The position numbers were made by a program, and so were the translations under genes. From Cytobacillus pseudoceanisediminis (GTDB taxonomy: Bacteria > Bacillota > Bacilli > Bacillales > Cytobacillaceae), in contig NZ_CP097349.1 in NCBI RefSeq assembly GCF_023516215.1, positions 2,108,001 through 2,172,000 of the forward strand: DNA of 64,000 bases, written 5' to 3'. Every line of letters starts with the position of its first letter. Positions within the stretch are counted from its first letter, which is position 1. This document shows, one piece after another, positions 1-9,476 of this stretch. The notes under the pieces were generated by a model. That model ran no database searches, was not told where the DNA came from, and saw nothing but the letters and a program-made list of their open reading frames with translations.

Positions 1-8
1 TTAACCAT
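1..8 (-). CDS. 5' end of next phage structural gene (partial)
   Basis: An ATG on the minus strand is preceded by AGGGAG at an 8-nt distance, just downstream of the major capsid stop codon. Only two codons lie in the window, so the product is unknown. Its place after the capsid gene suggests a head completion or connector protein. Confidence 0.45.
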
Positions 9-25
9 ATAAAAAGCTCCCTTCT

Positions 26-1006
26 TTATTGAACTTTAATATTTCGGAGAACACCGGCTTTTCGGGTAGCTTTAAGGGCTACAGCAGCCACCATTTCAAC
101 CTCGCCTGTCTTAACCGCTCCTGGAGAGTTGAAATCAGGCAAGAAAGTACGAATTACTTTATTACCGGTAGGTGATACACCATGAAATCCATCCATTCCA
201 AGGGAAACAGCATAAAGATCTGTTAATCCTGTTTGCTCGGTACCAACCGTACGATTAATGATTGGAACAACTGGAATTGTTGAAGTACCGTCATAGAAAT
301 ACTCAAGATCAACCAGTGGGATTCCATCATACCCTGTTACTGTGCGTCCAAAGCCATCCTCAGATTTTGTAGCATAACCAGCCCGGCGGGCAACCGATTT
401 GATTTTGGTGATTAATTTACTGTTCCCCATCAGCATCGTTGGCCGGCCATCTAGTTCCGCTAAGAAATTATCGATTTCATCCAACAAAGCAAACTTCTTA
501 CTTTCTAATCCTGCTTCATCTGAGATATCAATTACAGAATCAGTGTTTAATTCTGTATTAGAACCAGTAAGCGCCTTGTCTAACCCATCAAACGCTTTGG
601 AATCGACAGCTGAATCTCCATTAATTACAGTGTAATGAAACAGATTGGCAGCACCTTTAATCTTTTGCTGCATTTGAAAATTCATTTCGTTGATTTGACC
701 ACTAGTATCTTGAATTACACGGTCAATTTTAAACGCTCCACCAAATATTTTAAGATTCACATATTGGTTTTCGCGGTCTGCTTCATTTGCTGTGTATTCG
801 CTATTAATTTCACGGAAACCAGCAGTTGAAGGAGTTTTTAAACGGGTGTAACCGTATGTTAAAGTTGATCCACCTGTACCAGGTGAAACAGCATTATCGA
901 ATGTTAGCTGATCTAATAGGAAGGAAGCACGACGAAATTCATCGATAACCTGCTGGTCAATATGGTCTGCCATTCCAACCTTTGCTTGCTCTAAAGTAAT
1001 TGGCAT
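26..1006 (-). CDS. phage major capsid protein
   Basis: A 326-residue protein that would form the icosahedral shell. It follows the scaffold gene by about 20 nt, the usual capsid position in Siphovirus-type head modules, and it ends with basic/hydrophobic segments such as VAAVALKATRKAG. The ATG at 1004-1006 is preferred because GGAG lies 10 nt upstream; a TTG two codons earlier is only 4 nt from that site. The fold is presumably HK97-like, which is inferred from gene order and length rather than from a diagnostic motif. Confidence 0.8.
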   Translation of the reverse strand: MPITLEQAKVGMADHIDQQVIDEFRRASFLLDQLTFDNAVSPGTGGSTLTYGYTRLKTPSTAGFREINSEYTANEADRENQYVNLKIFGGAFKIDRVIQDTSGQINEMNFQMQQKIKGAANLFHYTVINGDSAVDSKAFDGLDKALTGSNTELNTDSVIDISDEAGLESKKFALLDEIDNFLAELDGRPTMLMGNSKLITKIKSVARRAGYATKSEDGFGRTVTGYDGIPLVDLEYFYDGTSTIPVVPIINRTVGTEQTGLTDLYAVSLGMDGFHGVSPTGNKVIRTFLPDFNSPGAVKTGEVEMVAAVALKATRKAGVLRNIKVQ

Positions 1007-1025
1007 GAGCAATCATCTCCTAATC

Positions 1026-1604
1026 TTAATTATTGGTTGTTGAAAACCTTTGATTTAGTGCATCTAAAAGAGTGCTAGGCTCACCACCTGAAGTGGTTTG
1101 GTGTTGTCCTTGAGAGAATGTTGGCTTACTTACCTGCTGCTCTGTTTCAAATAAATAAGCATCGCTTTTCTGCAATGCTTTCAACTGATCTTCCAAGCCA
1201 AGGAGCTTATCTCCATCAAGCTTGATAGAATCCTTATTTAAAAGAGCTTCAACTGCTTTAGGGTTCTTGGCCTTTGCACCCGTTAATGCCGTTTTAAGGG
1301 CAAAATTAAAAGCCTGATCTTGGATCTTGGCTTCATAGTCTTGAACAGTCTTTTTATTTAAGTCGGTAAGTTCTTGAATCTTGGCTGTTAATTCCTCATT
1401 GCCTGTAGCTTTGGCTTTAAGATCTTCAAGCTGAGAGTCGCGATCTTTTAGCTGTTTTTTAAGATCCTTTGCGTTATCAAGGGCATCATCAAACTTGCTT
1501 TTCGGGATCCAATTTCCATCAGAAACAATCGCAATCTTATTATCTCCCACTTTTTCCATGACTTGCTTATAAAGTTCTTCACCAAGTAATTCTTTTAAAT
1601 CCAT
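1026..1604 (-). CDS. phage scaffolding / minor structural protein (GP20-like)
   Basis: A 192-residue acidic, lysine-rich protein predicted to be largely coiled coil between about residues 30 and 105 (repeated LKKQLKD / LEDLKAK / ELTDLNKK heptads). It has a Gly/Ser/Thr-rich tail. This layout and its place just upstream of the capsid gene match the phage minor structural protein GP20 scaffold family, which shapes the procapsid and is then lost. AGGAG lies 10 nt before the ATG. Confidence 0.75.
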   Translation of the reverse strand: MDLKELLGEELYKQVMEKVGDNKIAIVSDGNWIPKSKFDDALDNAKDLKKQLKDRDSQLEDLKAKATGNEELTAKIQELTDLNKKTVQDYEAKIQDQAFNFALKTALTGAKAKNPKAVEALLNKDSIKLDGDKLLGLEDQLKALQKSDAYLFETEQQVSKPTFSQGQHQTTSGGEPSTLLDALNQRFSTTNN

Positions 1605-1703
1605 CTATATTAATCTCCTTTTTAATGTTTTTTAACGTGTCACACCTCACGCAAAAGGTTCCGTTTCTTTATGGCGTCTAACCTTTAAAAAGACGCACTA
1701 CTA

Positions 1704-1766
1704 TTAATAAGCCTTTTCTCGCTCATACCGCCTTGTTCGGCCAGTATCGTCAATAAAATCTCTCAT
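1704..1766 (-). CDS. possible 20-residue leader or remnant peptide
   Basis: A 20-codon frame (MRDFIDDTGRTRRYEREKAY) whose ATG overlaps the stop of the preceding minor capsid gene as ATGA, an arrangement typical of translational coupling. The composition is strongly charged. Nothing else in the 1605-1762 gap looks coding; that gap also holds a small GCGTCT/AGACGC hairpin (1674-1696). It may be chance. Confidence 0.25.
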   Translation of the reverse strand: MRDFIDDTGRTRRYEREKAY

Positions 1767-2803
1767 GTTAGCTTGTCGCTGCCGTACTTTCTTTTAGCAG
1801 CATCAATGGCTTCAGATTCACCCAGGGCTTCAGCAACGGCTAATTGTCTTTTAGCTTTCCTGATTTCCCTTTCTAAGTGCCTCTGTTTCTGGCTTTCCTC
1901 GTAGGCCTTCCTGTTTTCTGCAGCTGGGTAAGGCCTATAGACACGCTTTGAAAAACCTTCAATAAAGGGATAAAAAACATGCTGGCAATTAATCCCCCTA
2001 AGTCCATCGGGTTCGCCATAGCTAGTAGATGAAAGAGGAGGGTATTTATTACTGCTCCCTGATCTTGAAAAGATTTTCCCCTGGTACTTTGCACATTTTG
2101 GCCTTGCTCCTATATGGGAACTGACTTCAACCAAATCTGCGCCGTATTCTTCCATTCGAGCAAATTGCATTTCATTGGCAACACTGTTTGACATTGACCT
2201 TGTAACCATAGATACATAGGCTTCCGTTGACATTTTGGCCCCATCTTTTCGAATAAGAGCAGGAACTCCGTGTTCTGCCCATCTTGCAGCTGTCTCTGCC
2301 AGCGCTTGTCTTGGTGTTTTTGTGCCGGCCAAGACCTTTCCTGTTGTTTCATTCAAGATATTTAAATATATTTGCTGAGACTGATTTAACATAGTTGTAT
2401 TGATCAGGTTGAAAGATTCCCTTGCTTGCCTTTGAAAAGACACTAATACCGCTTCAAGAACAGGGCTTTCTTTAGGTAAAGGAGGTTGCAGCAAGATTCC
2501 TTGAGCAACAGCTTCTATCAGTTCCATTTCTGAATCAGTGACAGCCTCATATCCAGCTTCCTCAAGCATAGCTGTTACAGTTTCTACCGAAAGTTCCGCG
2601 TATTTTGCTATGGTTATAATATTTTGCTGTGTTAATTTTCCTAATTGTCCAAGCTTCTCGGTTTGCCACCTTTCTACATCTTCTTCCAGCAGGCTTTTTC
2701 CTTGTTTCAGGATCTTGGCTATGTTTAAAAGGATTTCTTCCTCAATAGATAGAAAGACTTCGATAACAGGCATTGTTAATTGCTGCTGCCTTAGTGGTTC
2801 CAT
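1763..2803 (-). CDS. phage minor capsid / head morphogenesis protein
   Basis: A 346-residue protein whose gene overlaps the portal stop codon (TAATG). The C-terminal half has the conserved pattern of the phage minor capsid protein 2 / head-morphogenesis family: SSHIGARPKCAKYQGKIFS, then PDGLRGINCQHVFYPF, followed by a basic tail. Proteins of this family sit in the head near the portal and may be injected with DNA. The spacing portal - minor capsid - scaffold - capsid is the classical head module order. Confidence 0.75.
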   Translation of the reverse strand: MEPLRQQQLTMPVIEVFLSIEEEILLNIAKILKQGKSLLEEDVERWQTEKLGQLGKLTQQNIITIAKYAELSVETVTAMLEEAGYEAVTDSEMELIEAVAQGILLQPPLPKESPVLEAVLVSFQRQARESFNLINTTMLNQSQQIYLNILNETTGKVLAGTKTPRQALAETAARWAEHGVPALIRKDGAKMSTEAYVSMVTRSMSNSVANEMQFARMEEYGADLVEVSSHIGARPKCAKYQGKIFSRSGSSNKYPPLSSTSYGEPDGLRGINCQHVFYPFIEGFSKRVYRPYPAAENRKAYEESQKQRHLEREIRKAKRQLAVAEALGESEAIDAAKRKYGSDKLT

Positions 2804-4305
2804 TAGGTCCCACCCTGGTCTTGTCTATCTTTGTTAAGACCAAAGAAATCAATTGCTTCAGCCGTTGCTGTTTCATTTTCTTCTGCAATTTCCTTCAGTA
2901 ATTGCTCAGCTTCTTCTTCTGAAAAACCATGGATCTTCATAATCGCCTTTTTCTTAGAAGTCAGTTGATTGGTAACCAGCTGAACCTGCTTTGCAATCTC
3001 TGCGTTTTGGTCTTCTGCTATAGAATCATCAAAAGCAACTGTGACTTCATATTCTCCTTCTGGCCGAGAAAATAACTGATATAGCTCAGCGACCTGAATG
3101 ATACATTCGACTAGTTCCTGAATGCCTGCTTCAATGAGGTTTTCATGACTTTGCTTCGTACGGAAAGTCTTAGAGTTTTCCGAAACAACCTCTGTTGCTG
3201 TCTTAACTCCCTGGCCATCAAAAGTGAATGCACCTGAAGAGAAGCCTATTTGCATTGCCAAGACATTGAGCAAGGAATTGATAGCTGAAATATGTTCCTC
3301 TACTCGAAGTGTTGCTGAAATGTCTGCTATTTTATTGGCATCCATATCGCCAAGAGCCATTGCCTGGTAAACTTCATCTTCGGCATCAAAATAACGGTGC
3401 ATCTGACCAGTTAGTGGGTCAATAACGGTTTGAATAGCTGTATCCGGTACTAAGATCCTCTTTTTCCCAAGCTTGAATTCCCGTTGATAGGAGTCAAAAG
3501 CGATATCCAAGGAGTGCAGCGTATCAAGTGCATTAGCGAAAATCGAAATACCTAATGGACTTGTAGTATCCAAGTTATTGGCTATGTTTGGCTTAAAGTA
3601 GACAAAACCCGGTCGCTTGTAATTGGATATCCTAATCTCCTCTTCAAGATTCGGGAAAAATTGCTTCAGTGGAACCTTAACCCCTAATTCCTCACCTGGA
3701 TTATTTTCATAGACTTCATTCCGGATTAGATAGGTCTCCCCATCCCACAGGTGCCATTCCAGGTGAGTGTATTTCTTTCCTTTCTTAGAGAATTCATTTA
3801 TGAAAACAGCCTCTCGAATGGTGTTATGGTCCCAGCTAATCGGGATAAAACAATCAGCTGTTACATAGGAGAGCTTTAATTTTCCATCCTCTACATAAGG
3901 CTTGATCACCATGCCACCCATAGCAAACTGGTATTCTAAGTAATCCTGAAATTTCTTAACGAAATTATTATTCTTAAAGACATCATGAATGTTCTCAGAC
4001 AAAGTCTTGTCTGAAATATTTATCTCGCAGCGCTCATTAAAGATTAATGTGGCTAGCTCCTGTGAAACCACCTTTGGCATGTTCAAGGAAGCCATACGGC
4101 GTTTTTTCTGCCCAGAAATCGTTGTATATTTGATATCATGCCATTCGCTAAAATACCCTTTATAGAGAGCTTTCCAATTCCCAATATCTTTGTAGAAATC
4201 CTCATTAATCTGGATATCCTTGTGATCAGCCAGCTTCTGAATACCTTTAATTAATCCCATTCTGTACATCACCTGCCTTATGCGGGCCAGCATGTTTTTA
4301 AACAT
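2803..4305 (-). CDS. phage portal protein (A118/SPP1-type)
   Basis: A 500-residue protein that forms the dodecameric channel through which DNA enters and leaves the capsid. The N-terminus (residues 1-60) is basic; the centre contains the YQREFKLGKKRILVPD and FSSGAFTFDGQGVKTATEV segments seen in A118-family portals; the C-terminus is acidic. It starts 14 nt after the terminase large-subunit stop. Size and position fit the family well. Confidence 0.85.
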   Translation of the reverse strand: MFKNMLARIRQVMYRMGLIKGIQKLADHKDIQINEDFYKDIGNWKALYKGYFSEWHDIKYTTISGQKKRRMASLNMPKVVSQELATLIFNERCEINISDKTLSENIHDVFKNNNFVKKFQDYLEYQFAMGGMVIKPYVEDGKLKLSYVTADCFIPISWDHNTIREAVFINEFSKKGKKYTHLEWHLWDGETYLIRNEVYENNPGEELGVKVPLKQFFPNLEEEIRISNYKRPGFVYFKPNIANNLDTTSPLGISIFANALDTLHSLDIAFDSYQREFKLGKKRILVPDTAIQTVIDPLTGQMHRYFDAEDEVYQAMALGDMDANKIADISATLRVEEHISAINSLLNVLAMQIGFSSGAFTFDGQGVKTATEVVSENSKTFRTKQSHENLIEAGIQELVECIIQVAELYQLFSRPEGEYEVTVAFDDSIAEDQNAEIAKQVQLVTNQLTSKKKAIMKIHGFSEEEAEQLLKEIAEENETATAEAIDFFGLNKDRQDQGGT

Positions 4306-4319
4306 CGGTTGTCACCGCC

Positions 4320-5621
4320 TTAATATTTCAATCCAAGCTTCCTCAAATTATCCTGAACATAATATTGGAATGCATCGCAGGTATGATCATCAATCTTTAT
4401 AACCTTCGGATCATCGCTCTGTAAGGTATCAGCATCCCATTGGTATTTTTTATGTTCAGTCAGGAAAATCTCATTGGCTGCTGTTTTAAGCACAAAAAAA
4501 CGCCCCTGAGCTAATAAGTCCTGGACGTTGTCGATCATATCTATTTTCTTTTTCTTAACTACCGGATGAAGACGTATTCCATAATCTTTAAAGAATTGGT
4601 TCCGCAAAGCTCCATCTGCAGAATCGATGGTTTGCTGATCAAAGTGCCGATGATAGGTTTGCTGGATTTTATCCATCCATTCTCTTAAATCCTTTGACAG
4701 CTCGCTCGGAGCCTTTTTTACGACTTTATTTTCCGGGCTATAGTAAAAGGTATCAAGTAGAATTACATTCCGTTTTTTCGTAAATCCGAAGGCCAAGAAT
4801 GTGGTCGCAGAAACTTGGTGCCCTGTATCAATGGCAATATCGATAAGAACAATATCGTCATCTTTCGGCAGCTCATCGATCTCTTTAAAATGAGCCATAT
4901 TGTACACCATGTCACCAAGACCAATAACCTCACCGGCATACATCCAACGCCAGTAATCCTCATCATTCTCTTTGTACTTCTCAATCTTCCGGATCATCTG
5001 CTCGGATAAAAACCCTTTTTTATCATCAAGGTACGTTGAATGATGAATGAAATAATCATCATCCCTGGCCTTAGTTTCTAACCACTCATTAATCCAACTA
5101 TAAGGATTTCTGGGAGGGTTGTATGAGAAATATACCTTAACCTCTTTGCCTTCAATCTCCTGCCGGATAAAGGTATCTTCTACAATATCAATATCTTCCA
5201 CACCTGCAAATTCAGCAGCTTCCTCAAACCAGAGGGCCATGACATACCCTTTTGCTATTTTGGCCGACTTAATCTTCATTGGATCGTCAACGCCATAAAA
5301 ATAAAAGGCTGTATTGGTGGCCTTATGACGAATTATGAGGGGAGACTTTCCGAAATAGAACTCATCCTCAACACCAAGCATGTAAATGGCCCATTTAATC
5401 TGCTCATAAATAGAGGTAGAAAGATATTTTCCTACTTTCCTTAAACAAACGACATTGCCCTGGTCATCTTCCAAAAAATCAACCACAAGCTTAAGACTAA
5501 TCACTGAGGATTTCATTGAGGAACGGCCGCCTTTTGCGACTATATGAGACTGTTCAGCAAGCCAGAGGGAATAGAAATTGACGTTCATTAGATCCATGAC
5601 ATTAATTGTGTTGACTGTCAT
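4320..5621 (-). CDS. phage terminase large subunit
   Basis: A 433-residue DNA packaging motor protein of the PBSX/Terminase_3 type, with an N-terminal ATPase and a C-terminal RNase H-like nuclease. The ATP site appears as GGRSSMKSS at about residue 31, a departure from the usual GxxGxGKS in which the Lys-Ser is kept. The Walker B/catalytic region is ALWFEEAAE near residue 150. The nuclease half contains [10 protein letters not shown] and an SADGA segment consistent with acidic metal ligands. The gene overlaps the small subunit by 20 nt, so it is translationally coupled. Confidence 0.88.
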   Translation of the reverse strand: MTVNTINVMDLMNVNFYSLWLAEQSHIVAKGGRSSMKSSVISLKLVVDFLEDDQGNVVCLRKVGKYLSTSIYEQIKWAIYMLGVEDEFYFGKSPLIIRHKATNTAFYFYGVDDPMKIKSAKIAKGYVMALWFEEAAEFAGVEDIDIVEDTFIRQEIEGKEVKVYFSYNPPRNPYSWINEWLETKARDDDYFIHHSTYLDDKKGFLSEQMIRKIEKYKENDEDYWRWMYAGEVIGLGDMVYNMAHFKEIDELPKDDDIVLIDIAIDTGHQVSATTFLAFGFTKKRNVILLDTFYYSPENKVVKKAPSELSKDLREWMDKIQQTYHRHFDQQTIDSADGALRNQFFKDYGIRLHPVVKKKKIDMIDNVQDLLAQGRFFVLKTAANEIFLTEHKKYQWDADTLQSDDPKVIKIDDHTCDAFQYYVQDNLRKLGLKY

Positions 5622-6336
5622 TTTCTAACGCCTTCCTCATTGCTTCTTTGTCATTAACAATAACGACCTTGCTGGCATCTCCACCCTCTTGTTTGATTTC
5701 AGCTTTAGTTTTCTCAATATTAGCCCTCATAAGTTCAAGTTTCATCCTGCGCTCATCATGAATGTGTGCCATCTCATCAAATTGCTTAATAAGGGAACGC
5801 AGCTCACCCATAGCCCTGGACTGAGCATTTAAAAAGTTAGCATGCTTATCCCAAGCGAATTGATATTCCCATTCTCTTTCCTCGCCAAAATTTGAGTCCT
5901 TTTTCTTTTTTAAGACCTTAGTTATATCGTCTTTGTTTTCAACAAACATGATTTTCTGTGCACGAATAATAGCAGCATATTGAATCTGTATTTGATCCCA
6001 GATTAAATCAGCTGGGGAATGCTCCTGCAAATGGTTCATGATTTCTAATGATTCATCTGGAAGGAACTTAGAAAACAATCCATGAGTAACTGCATTTGAG
6101 TTTCCTTTTGGTGCAGCTCCTCCTCTGTTGCCTTTTGCATTGATATTTCCTTTTGGAGCACCTCGCTTTTTTGTGTGCACACCTTTTTCTTTTGGTGCAC
6201 CCCTTTCACGTTTCCAGCCATATCTCTTTTTCCACGACTTGACAGTATTCAGTGACACCTGATATTTCTCAGCAATGTCTTTGTACTTCATGCCTTTGAC
6301 GTAATCTTTTTCAGCAAAAACATATTTCTCAGCCAT
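5602..6336 (-). CDS. phage terminase small subunit
   Basis: A 244-residue DNA-recognition subunit of the packaging complex. Residues 1-40 form a helix-turn-helix ([24 protein letters not shown]) followed by a very basic Gly/Asn/Lys linker with repeated GAPKG units (residues 42-85). A helical oligomerisation region follows, and the tail is acidic. This domain order is typical of PBSX-type TerS proteins. It lies immediately upstream of the large subunit. Confidence 0.85.
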   Translation of the reverse strand: MAEKYVFAEKDYVKGMKYKDIAEKYQVSLNTVKSWKKRYGWKRERGAPKEKGVHTKKRGAPKGNINAKGNRGGAAPKGNSNAVTHGLFSKFLPDESLEIMNHLQEHSPADLIWDQIQIQYAAIIRAQKIMFVENKDDITKVLKKKKDSNFGEEREWEYQFAWDKHANFLNAQSRAMGELRSLIKQFDEMAHIHDERRMKLELMRANIEKTKAEIKQEGGDASKVVIVNDKEAMRKALENDSQHN

Positions 6337-6380
6337 GCTACATCACCTGCCACCTCCAAGTATTTAAGTTTGTTTGGGAG

Positions 6381-6409
6381 CAAAAGAAAAAGCACCCATA
6401 AGGATGCCC
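6381..6409 (-). terminator. rho-independent terminator
   Basis: On the minus strand GCATCC-TTAT-GGGTGC (one G.T pair) is followed by TTTTTCTTTTG. It lies between the small gene at 6418 and the terminase small subunit, and so separates early/middle from late transcription. Confidence 0.6.
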
Positions 6410-6417
6410 TCATCATA

Positions 6418-6603
6418 TTAGTTTTCTTCATTAATTTGAAACGACATTACTTTCTCCATATTGTAATAAATATCTGTATCCTCATCTTTAACCCATTTAT
6501 TTTTCTGCAAATAAGAAAGTGCATCCGCCATAACATTACACTTTACCTTGATGAAAATTCTACTTTCTCTATCATAATTAAGCTGCACACTAAAAATCTT
6601 CAT
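6418..6603 (-). CDS. hypothetical phage protein
   Basis: A 61-residue protein starting MKIFSVQLNYDRES, with alternating beta-like residues and a central helix (MADALSYLQK). The ATG at 6601-6603 has AGGGG 8 nt upstream; an in-frame GTG three codons earlier overlaps that ribosome site and is less likely. No family is recognised. It sits directly before the terminator that ends the middle operon. Confidence 0.55.
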   Translation of the reverse strand: MKIFSVQLNYDRESRIFIKVKCNVMADALSYLQKNKWVKDEDTDIYYNMEKVMSFQINEEN

Positions 6604-6730
6604 AGTAATCACCCCTTATCAAAATAATACGACAAAAGGATATATTTCCCTGCAACTTTTTTACCATAAGCTAATTAATAATAAATAAAGGAAACAGCCA
6701 GTTAACCGCCTCCCCGTCCTGCCTTCAAGT

Positions 6731-7198
6731 TTAGCAAGCAGATTTATGTTTTAGCAATTTCGTATCATTTGTACCGTTTGTAACATTTGGAACATATTCA
6801 CTCATTTTCTTTACTATTGAATCTTTAATGCGTCCAATGTGAGAGTGAGATAAACCCATATGCATAGCAATCCACCGGTAGCTTTTACCCTCAAGTAACC
6901 AATGAAGAACCTCAATTTCTTTATTATCCGTAATAAGATGCATACAATCCTGAATAACAGAAATCTTAGCCTCGTACTTTTTTATAACAGAATATCTCCT
7001 TTCTCTGCGGGCAATCTCTTTATAAACAGGATCACTTGTGGTGCCTTTTGCCTTCGGCATTCCAGCTGCGACTCCATATTGACCCACTAGCCCTTCTCCT
7101 GCATCTTTGATCGAGTCCCTGAGTACTTTTATTGAGTTCATCATCCAATGATAATCCTTAAGAATGGATTCAATTTGTTTGCTGGCAGCTTCTTTCAT
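6731..7198 (-). CDS. ArpU/RinA-like late transcription regulator
   Basis: A 155-residue protein with a C-terminal sigma-70 region 4-like helix-turn-helix: EVLHWLLEGKSYRWIAMHMG followed by LSHSHIGRIKDSIVKKM. A helical N-terminal half carries a Gly/Lys-rich linker. Small proteins with this layout just upstream of terminase genes in Firmicute phages switch on late packaging and structural genes. The ATG at 7196-7198 has AGGAG 8 nt upstream. Assignment to ArpU rather than RinA is uncertain. Confidence 0.6.
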   Translation of the reverse strand: MKEAASKQIESILKDYHWMMNSIKVLRDSIKDAGEGLVGQYGVAAGMPKAKGTTSDPVYKEIARRERRYSVIKKYEAKISVIQDCMHLITDNKEIEVLHWLLEGKSYRWIAMHMGLSHSHIGRIKDSIVKKMSEYVPNVTNGTNDTKLLKHKSAC

Positions 7199-7220
7199 TG
7201 AAAACACTCCTTTTCAAAAT

Positions 7221-7265
7221 AAAAAAGGACACCAAACGACGCTAAATATACGTCATTGGGTGTCC
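7221..7265 (-). terminator. strong rho-independent terminator
   Basis: On the minus strand a long imperfect hairpin with outer arms GGACACC/GGTGTCC and inner arms AATGACG/GCGTCGTT is followed by TTTTTTATTTT. It ends transcription after the DUF3800 gene and before the late regulator. Confidence 0.8.
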
Positions 7266-7329
7266 TCCAGATGGCTGGTAAAACGTAATTTCCATTTTAG
7301 AATAGTTGATGGATTTAGTAATAATTTAT

Positions 7330-8471
7330 TTAACTTTTATATATTGATAAACCAGGAAAATCACTATAATCATTTATAGGTAATTCACTGATTAAGCCAT
7401 GATTATACAACAACTTTTCTTTAAAATATTGTGAGCTAATTAGATCACAGAACCTATCCACCCCAGATTGTTCACTTGCTAATAGACCTCCGATTAATAA
7501 TTTTCCAAGCTCTTTTAGCTCCGGAGACAGTTTCTTTTCATGTATGGTTTTTGTAGCATACATATTAATAAAACTAGCTAAAAGATCAGCAGCTTGGATT
7601 AACGGTGAATCCTTTGAATCAGAAAAGCTGATGCTCCGTAGTGACTTTAAAGAAGACAATAAAACCTGTCCATTCTCTAAAACAAATTCAATATCTTCCT
7701 TCTTCTTTCTACTATACCAACTAAATGCTTCGGGATATGCCAATTCAAATTGTTTAGTATTGTCGTGAAACATCTTCACATTTTTAATCCCTACATTAGA
7801 TGTGAATTTTTCAATTAACTGTATAAAAGCTGTAAATACAGGAAGATTTAAACTCCTCATTGCTTTTTGAGGCATATAATCTATCATTGAGAATTCTTCT
7901 TTAAAAATATCCTCCATGTAATCATATGCACCTGTAAATATATCTGCTAATTCTTTGAAACCATTTATTAATAAATTATTTATTACAATATCAAGTGATT
8001 TTGAAAAGTTTTCTAATGAAGGATTTTTGTATGCACTTCCAAATTCTCTTAATCCTTCTTCGCAAAAATTATATATTAAATCTGCTATTTTTTTCCTCTC
8101 TTTGTTCATCCATGTATGTGATTTTGGAACAAGAGGATTATGGATAGGATCTAAATATGTTTCTACTATTTTAGCAGCTAAGCAATATTTTTTTCAGCAA
8201 TTATAAAAAAAGGACTACAATATTCTCCTAATTCTTTAAATAGATTATTAGCATTATGTTGACCTATGTTACCTTTTAGGATTTCCACCCCCTTTAGTTC
8301 ATCCTTGTTTGGGTAATGTTTACCTTTAAAAAAAGTTACCCTATTTTTAGCTCTATAACTTAAATTCCTCTCAACAATCCATCCAACCAATACATAAAAC
8401 GGTTGCTGCTCATCCAAAAAATTCCCACCACTATTACCAGATTCATCACAATATAAATTAAAGTTGGCCAC
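7330..8471 (-). CDS. DUF3800 domain protein (frameshifted)
   Basis: The N-terminal part (97 codons, GTG start overlapping the previous stop as TAGTG) begins with the DUF3800 signature NLYCDESGNSG. The second part carries the family C-terminus SPLIQAADLLASF. The frames join across a run of seven A (minus strand) at 8188-8194; one extra A gives AEKKYCLAAKIVETYLDP and a 380-residue protein. DUF3800 proteins have a predicted RNase H-like fold with conserved acidic residues, and they are common in phage and defence loci. Function is unproved. The gene is AT-rich compared with its neighbours and sits in a typical accessory slot. The break is most likely a sequencing error. Confidence 0.75.
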
Positions 8472-8683
8472 TAAAACTCTTCCCCTTCATCAAACTTTAC
8501 CCTTTTTACTTTACCCTGATGTGTGATAATCTTGGTTTCACCATATAGAGGTAGTTCTGTTAACCTGGCTTTACCATCACACACCACAACCACAAAGCTT
8601 CCTTTTTGTTCCATTATATCGATTTCCAGTCTGTTTGTCCTAGGATTTATTTGAATCGTTTTTAACCTGCCAGCTTCTTTCAT
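8471..8683 (-). CDS. XtrA/YqaO-like phage protein
   Basis: A 70-residue protein with alternating beta-strand pattern and the closing segment THQGKVKRVKFDEGEEF, which resembles the small XtrA/YqaO proteins of PBSX and skin. The function of that family is unknown. The ATG at 8681-8683 is chosen because GGAGGGG lies 5 to 8 nt upstream. Its stop overlaps the GTG start of the DUF3800 gene. Confidence 0.55.
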   Translation of the reverse strand: MKEAGRLKTIQINPRTNRLEIDIMEQKGSFVVVVCDGKARLTELPLYGETKIITHQGKVKRVKFDEGEEF

Positions 8684-8719
8684 TAGAACCCCTCCCATGT
8701 TATAATTTGATGTAGGTAT

Positions 8720-8744
8720 GTCAGGAGAAGTCCTGGCTTTTTTT
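8720..8744 (+). other. terminator-like hairpin facing the plus strand
   Basis: GTCAGGA-GAAG-TCCTGGC (7 bp, one G.T) is followed by seven T on the plus strand. The surrounding genes are on the minus strand, so it cannot end their mRNA. It could stop antisense transcription entering from the left, or act as a 5' leader structure on the minus-strand mRNA. Confidence 0.5.
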
Positions 8745-8748
8745 GTGT

Positions 8749-8927
8749 TTACAAATCATTTTTTATTTTTTTCAGGTATCCTGGAATGATTGATCTATTT
8801 CCACAGTTACAGCAATAAACCCCGTCAACCCCTTTGATAAAGTAAGTTTCCATAATGTATGGTGGGATTGGCCGAGGAATGCCACATTTAGAGCAAAACA
8901 ATAAATAGCTTGTTTTTTCTCGTTCAT
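8749..8927 (-). CDS. small zinc-ribbon protein (frameshifted)
   Basis: The ATG at 8925-8927 is preceded by GGGGGAAGGG. Reading MNEKK then, after one added base in a run of six A (minus strand; T run at 8913-8918), gives a 59-residue protein with two Cys pairs, FCSKCG and YCCNCG, in a zinc-ribbon pattern, ending IPGYLKKIKNDL. Small paired-Cys proteins like this are common in Bacillus phage early regions. The function is unknown. Confidence 0.5.
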
Positions 8928-9141
8928 AACCCTTCCCCCTTATATATAGTACTAAGTGAAATTCTTATTAATATAGTTCGGGAAGTCCTTAGCTTTTCCT
9001 GTTTGAAAGACCGTAAATCAAAACATCTATTTACCGCATTGTCATTGTCGTTTACAGACAAGTTTTGTCGAAGTGATTTTTTATTTCTCCTTAATCTGCA
9101 ATAATGGCTCTATGACTTTTATTGGGTAAAGGAGCAAATTA

Positions 9142-9198
9142 ATGTGTAGCACGTGTCATGAGCTAAAAAAAGGATCCAATTCCTTAGAAGAGTCCTAA
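9142..9198 (+). CDS. possible 18-residue peptide
   Basis: ATG with AAAGGAG 7 nt upstream encodes MCSTCHELKKGSNSLEES. The ribosome site is good but the frame is very short. The rest of 8928-9476 (about 550 bases) holds only this frame and a plus-strand terminator at 9346; no other gene is seen there. Confidence 0.25.
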   Translation: MCSTCHELKKGSNSLEES

Positions 9199-9345
9199 TA
9201 AGTATAGGGCTAAATAAAGGGTTAAAGCATCCTGCGACTATAAAAAATAGTCAGATGCTGGACGAGCTGATTTTTAGATATCAATCCAAATGTAAGTAGT
9301 AATATCTACAGAATCTCTTTTAAACTTTTAATAATTCACAGTATT

Positions 9346-9374
9346 ATCCCCCATTTTGGGGATTTTTTTATTTT
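9346..9374 (+). terminator. rho-independent terminator
   Basis: ATCCCC-CATTTT-GGGGAT followed by a T-rich tract (TTTTTTATTTT). It would end any plus-strand transcript from the 9100-9300 region. Confidence 0.7.
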
Positions 9375-9476
9375 CAACACCACTTATGATTCACATCTTG
9401 GTTCAAATTAATATTTAAATTTCAGAAAGTGGGCAAGAATAGAAAGAACTTAAATTTTAACTAGATGGAGAAAAAA

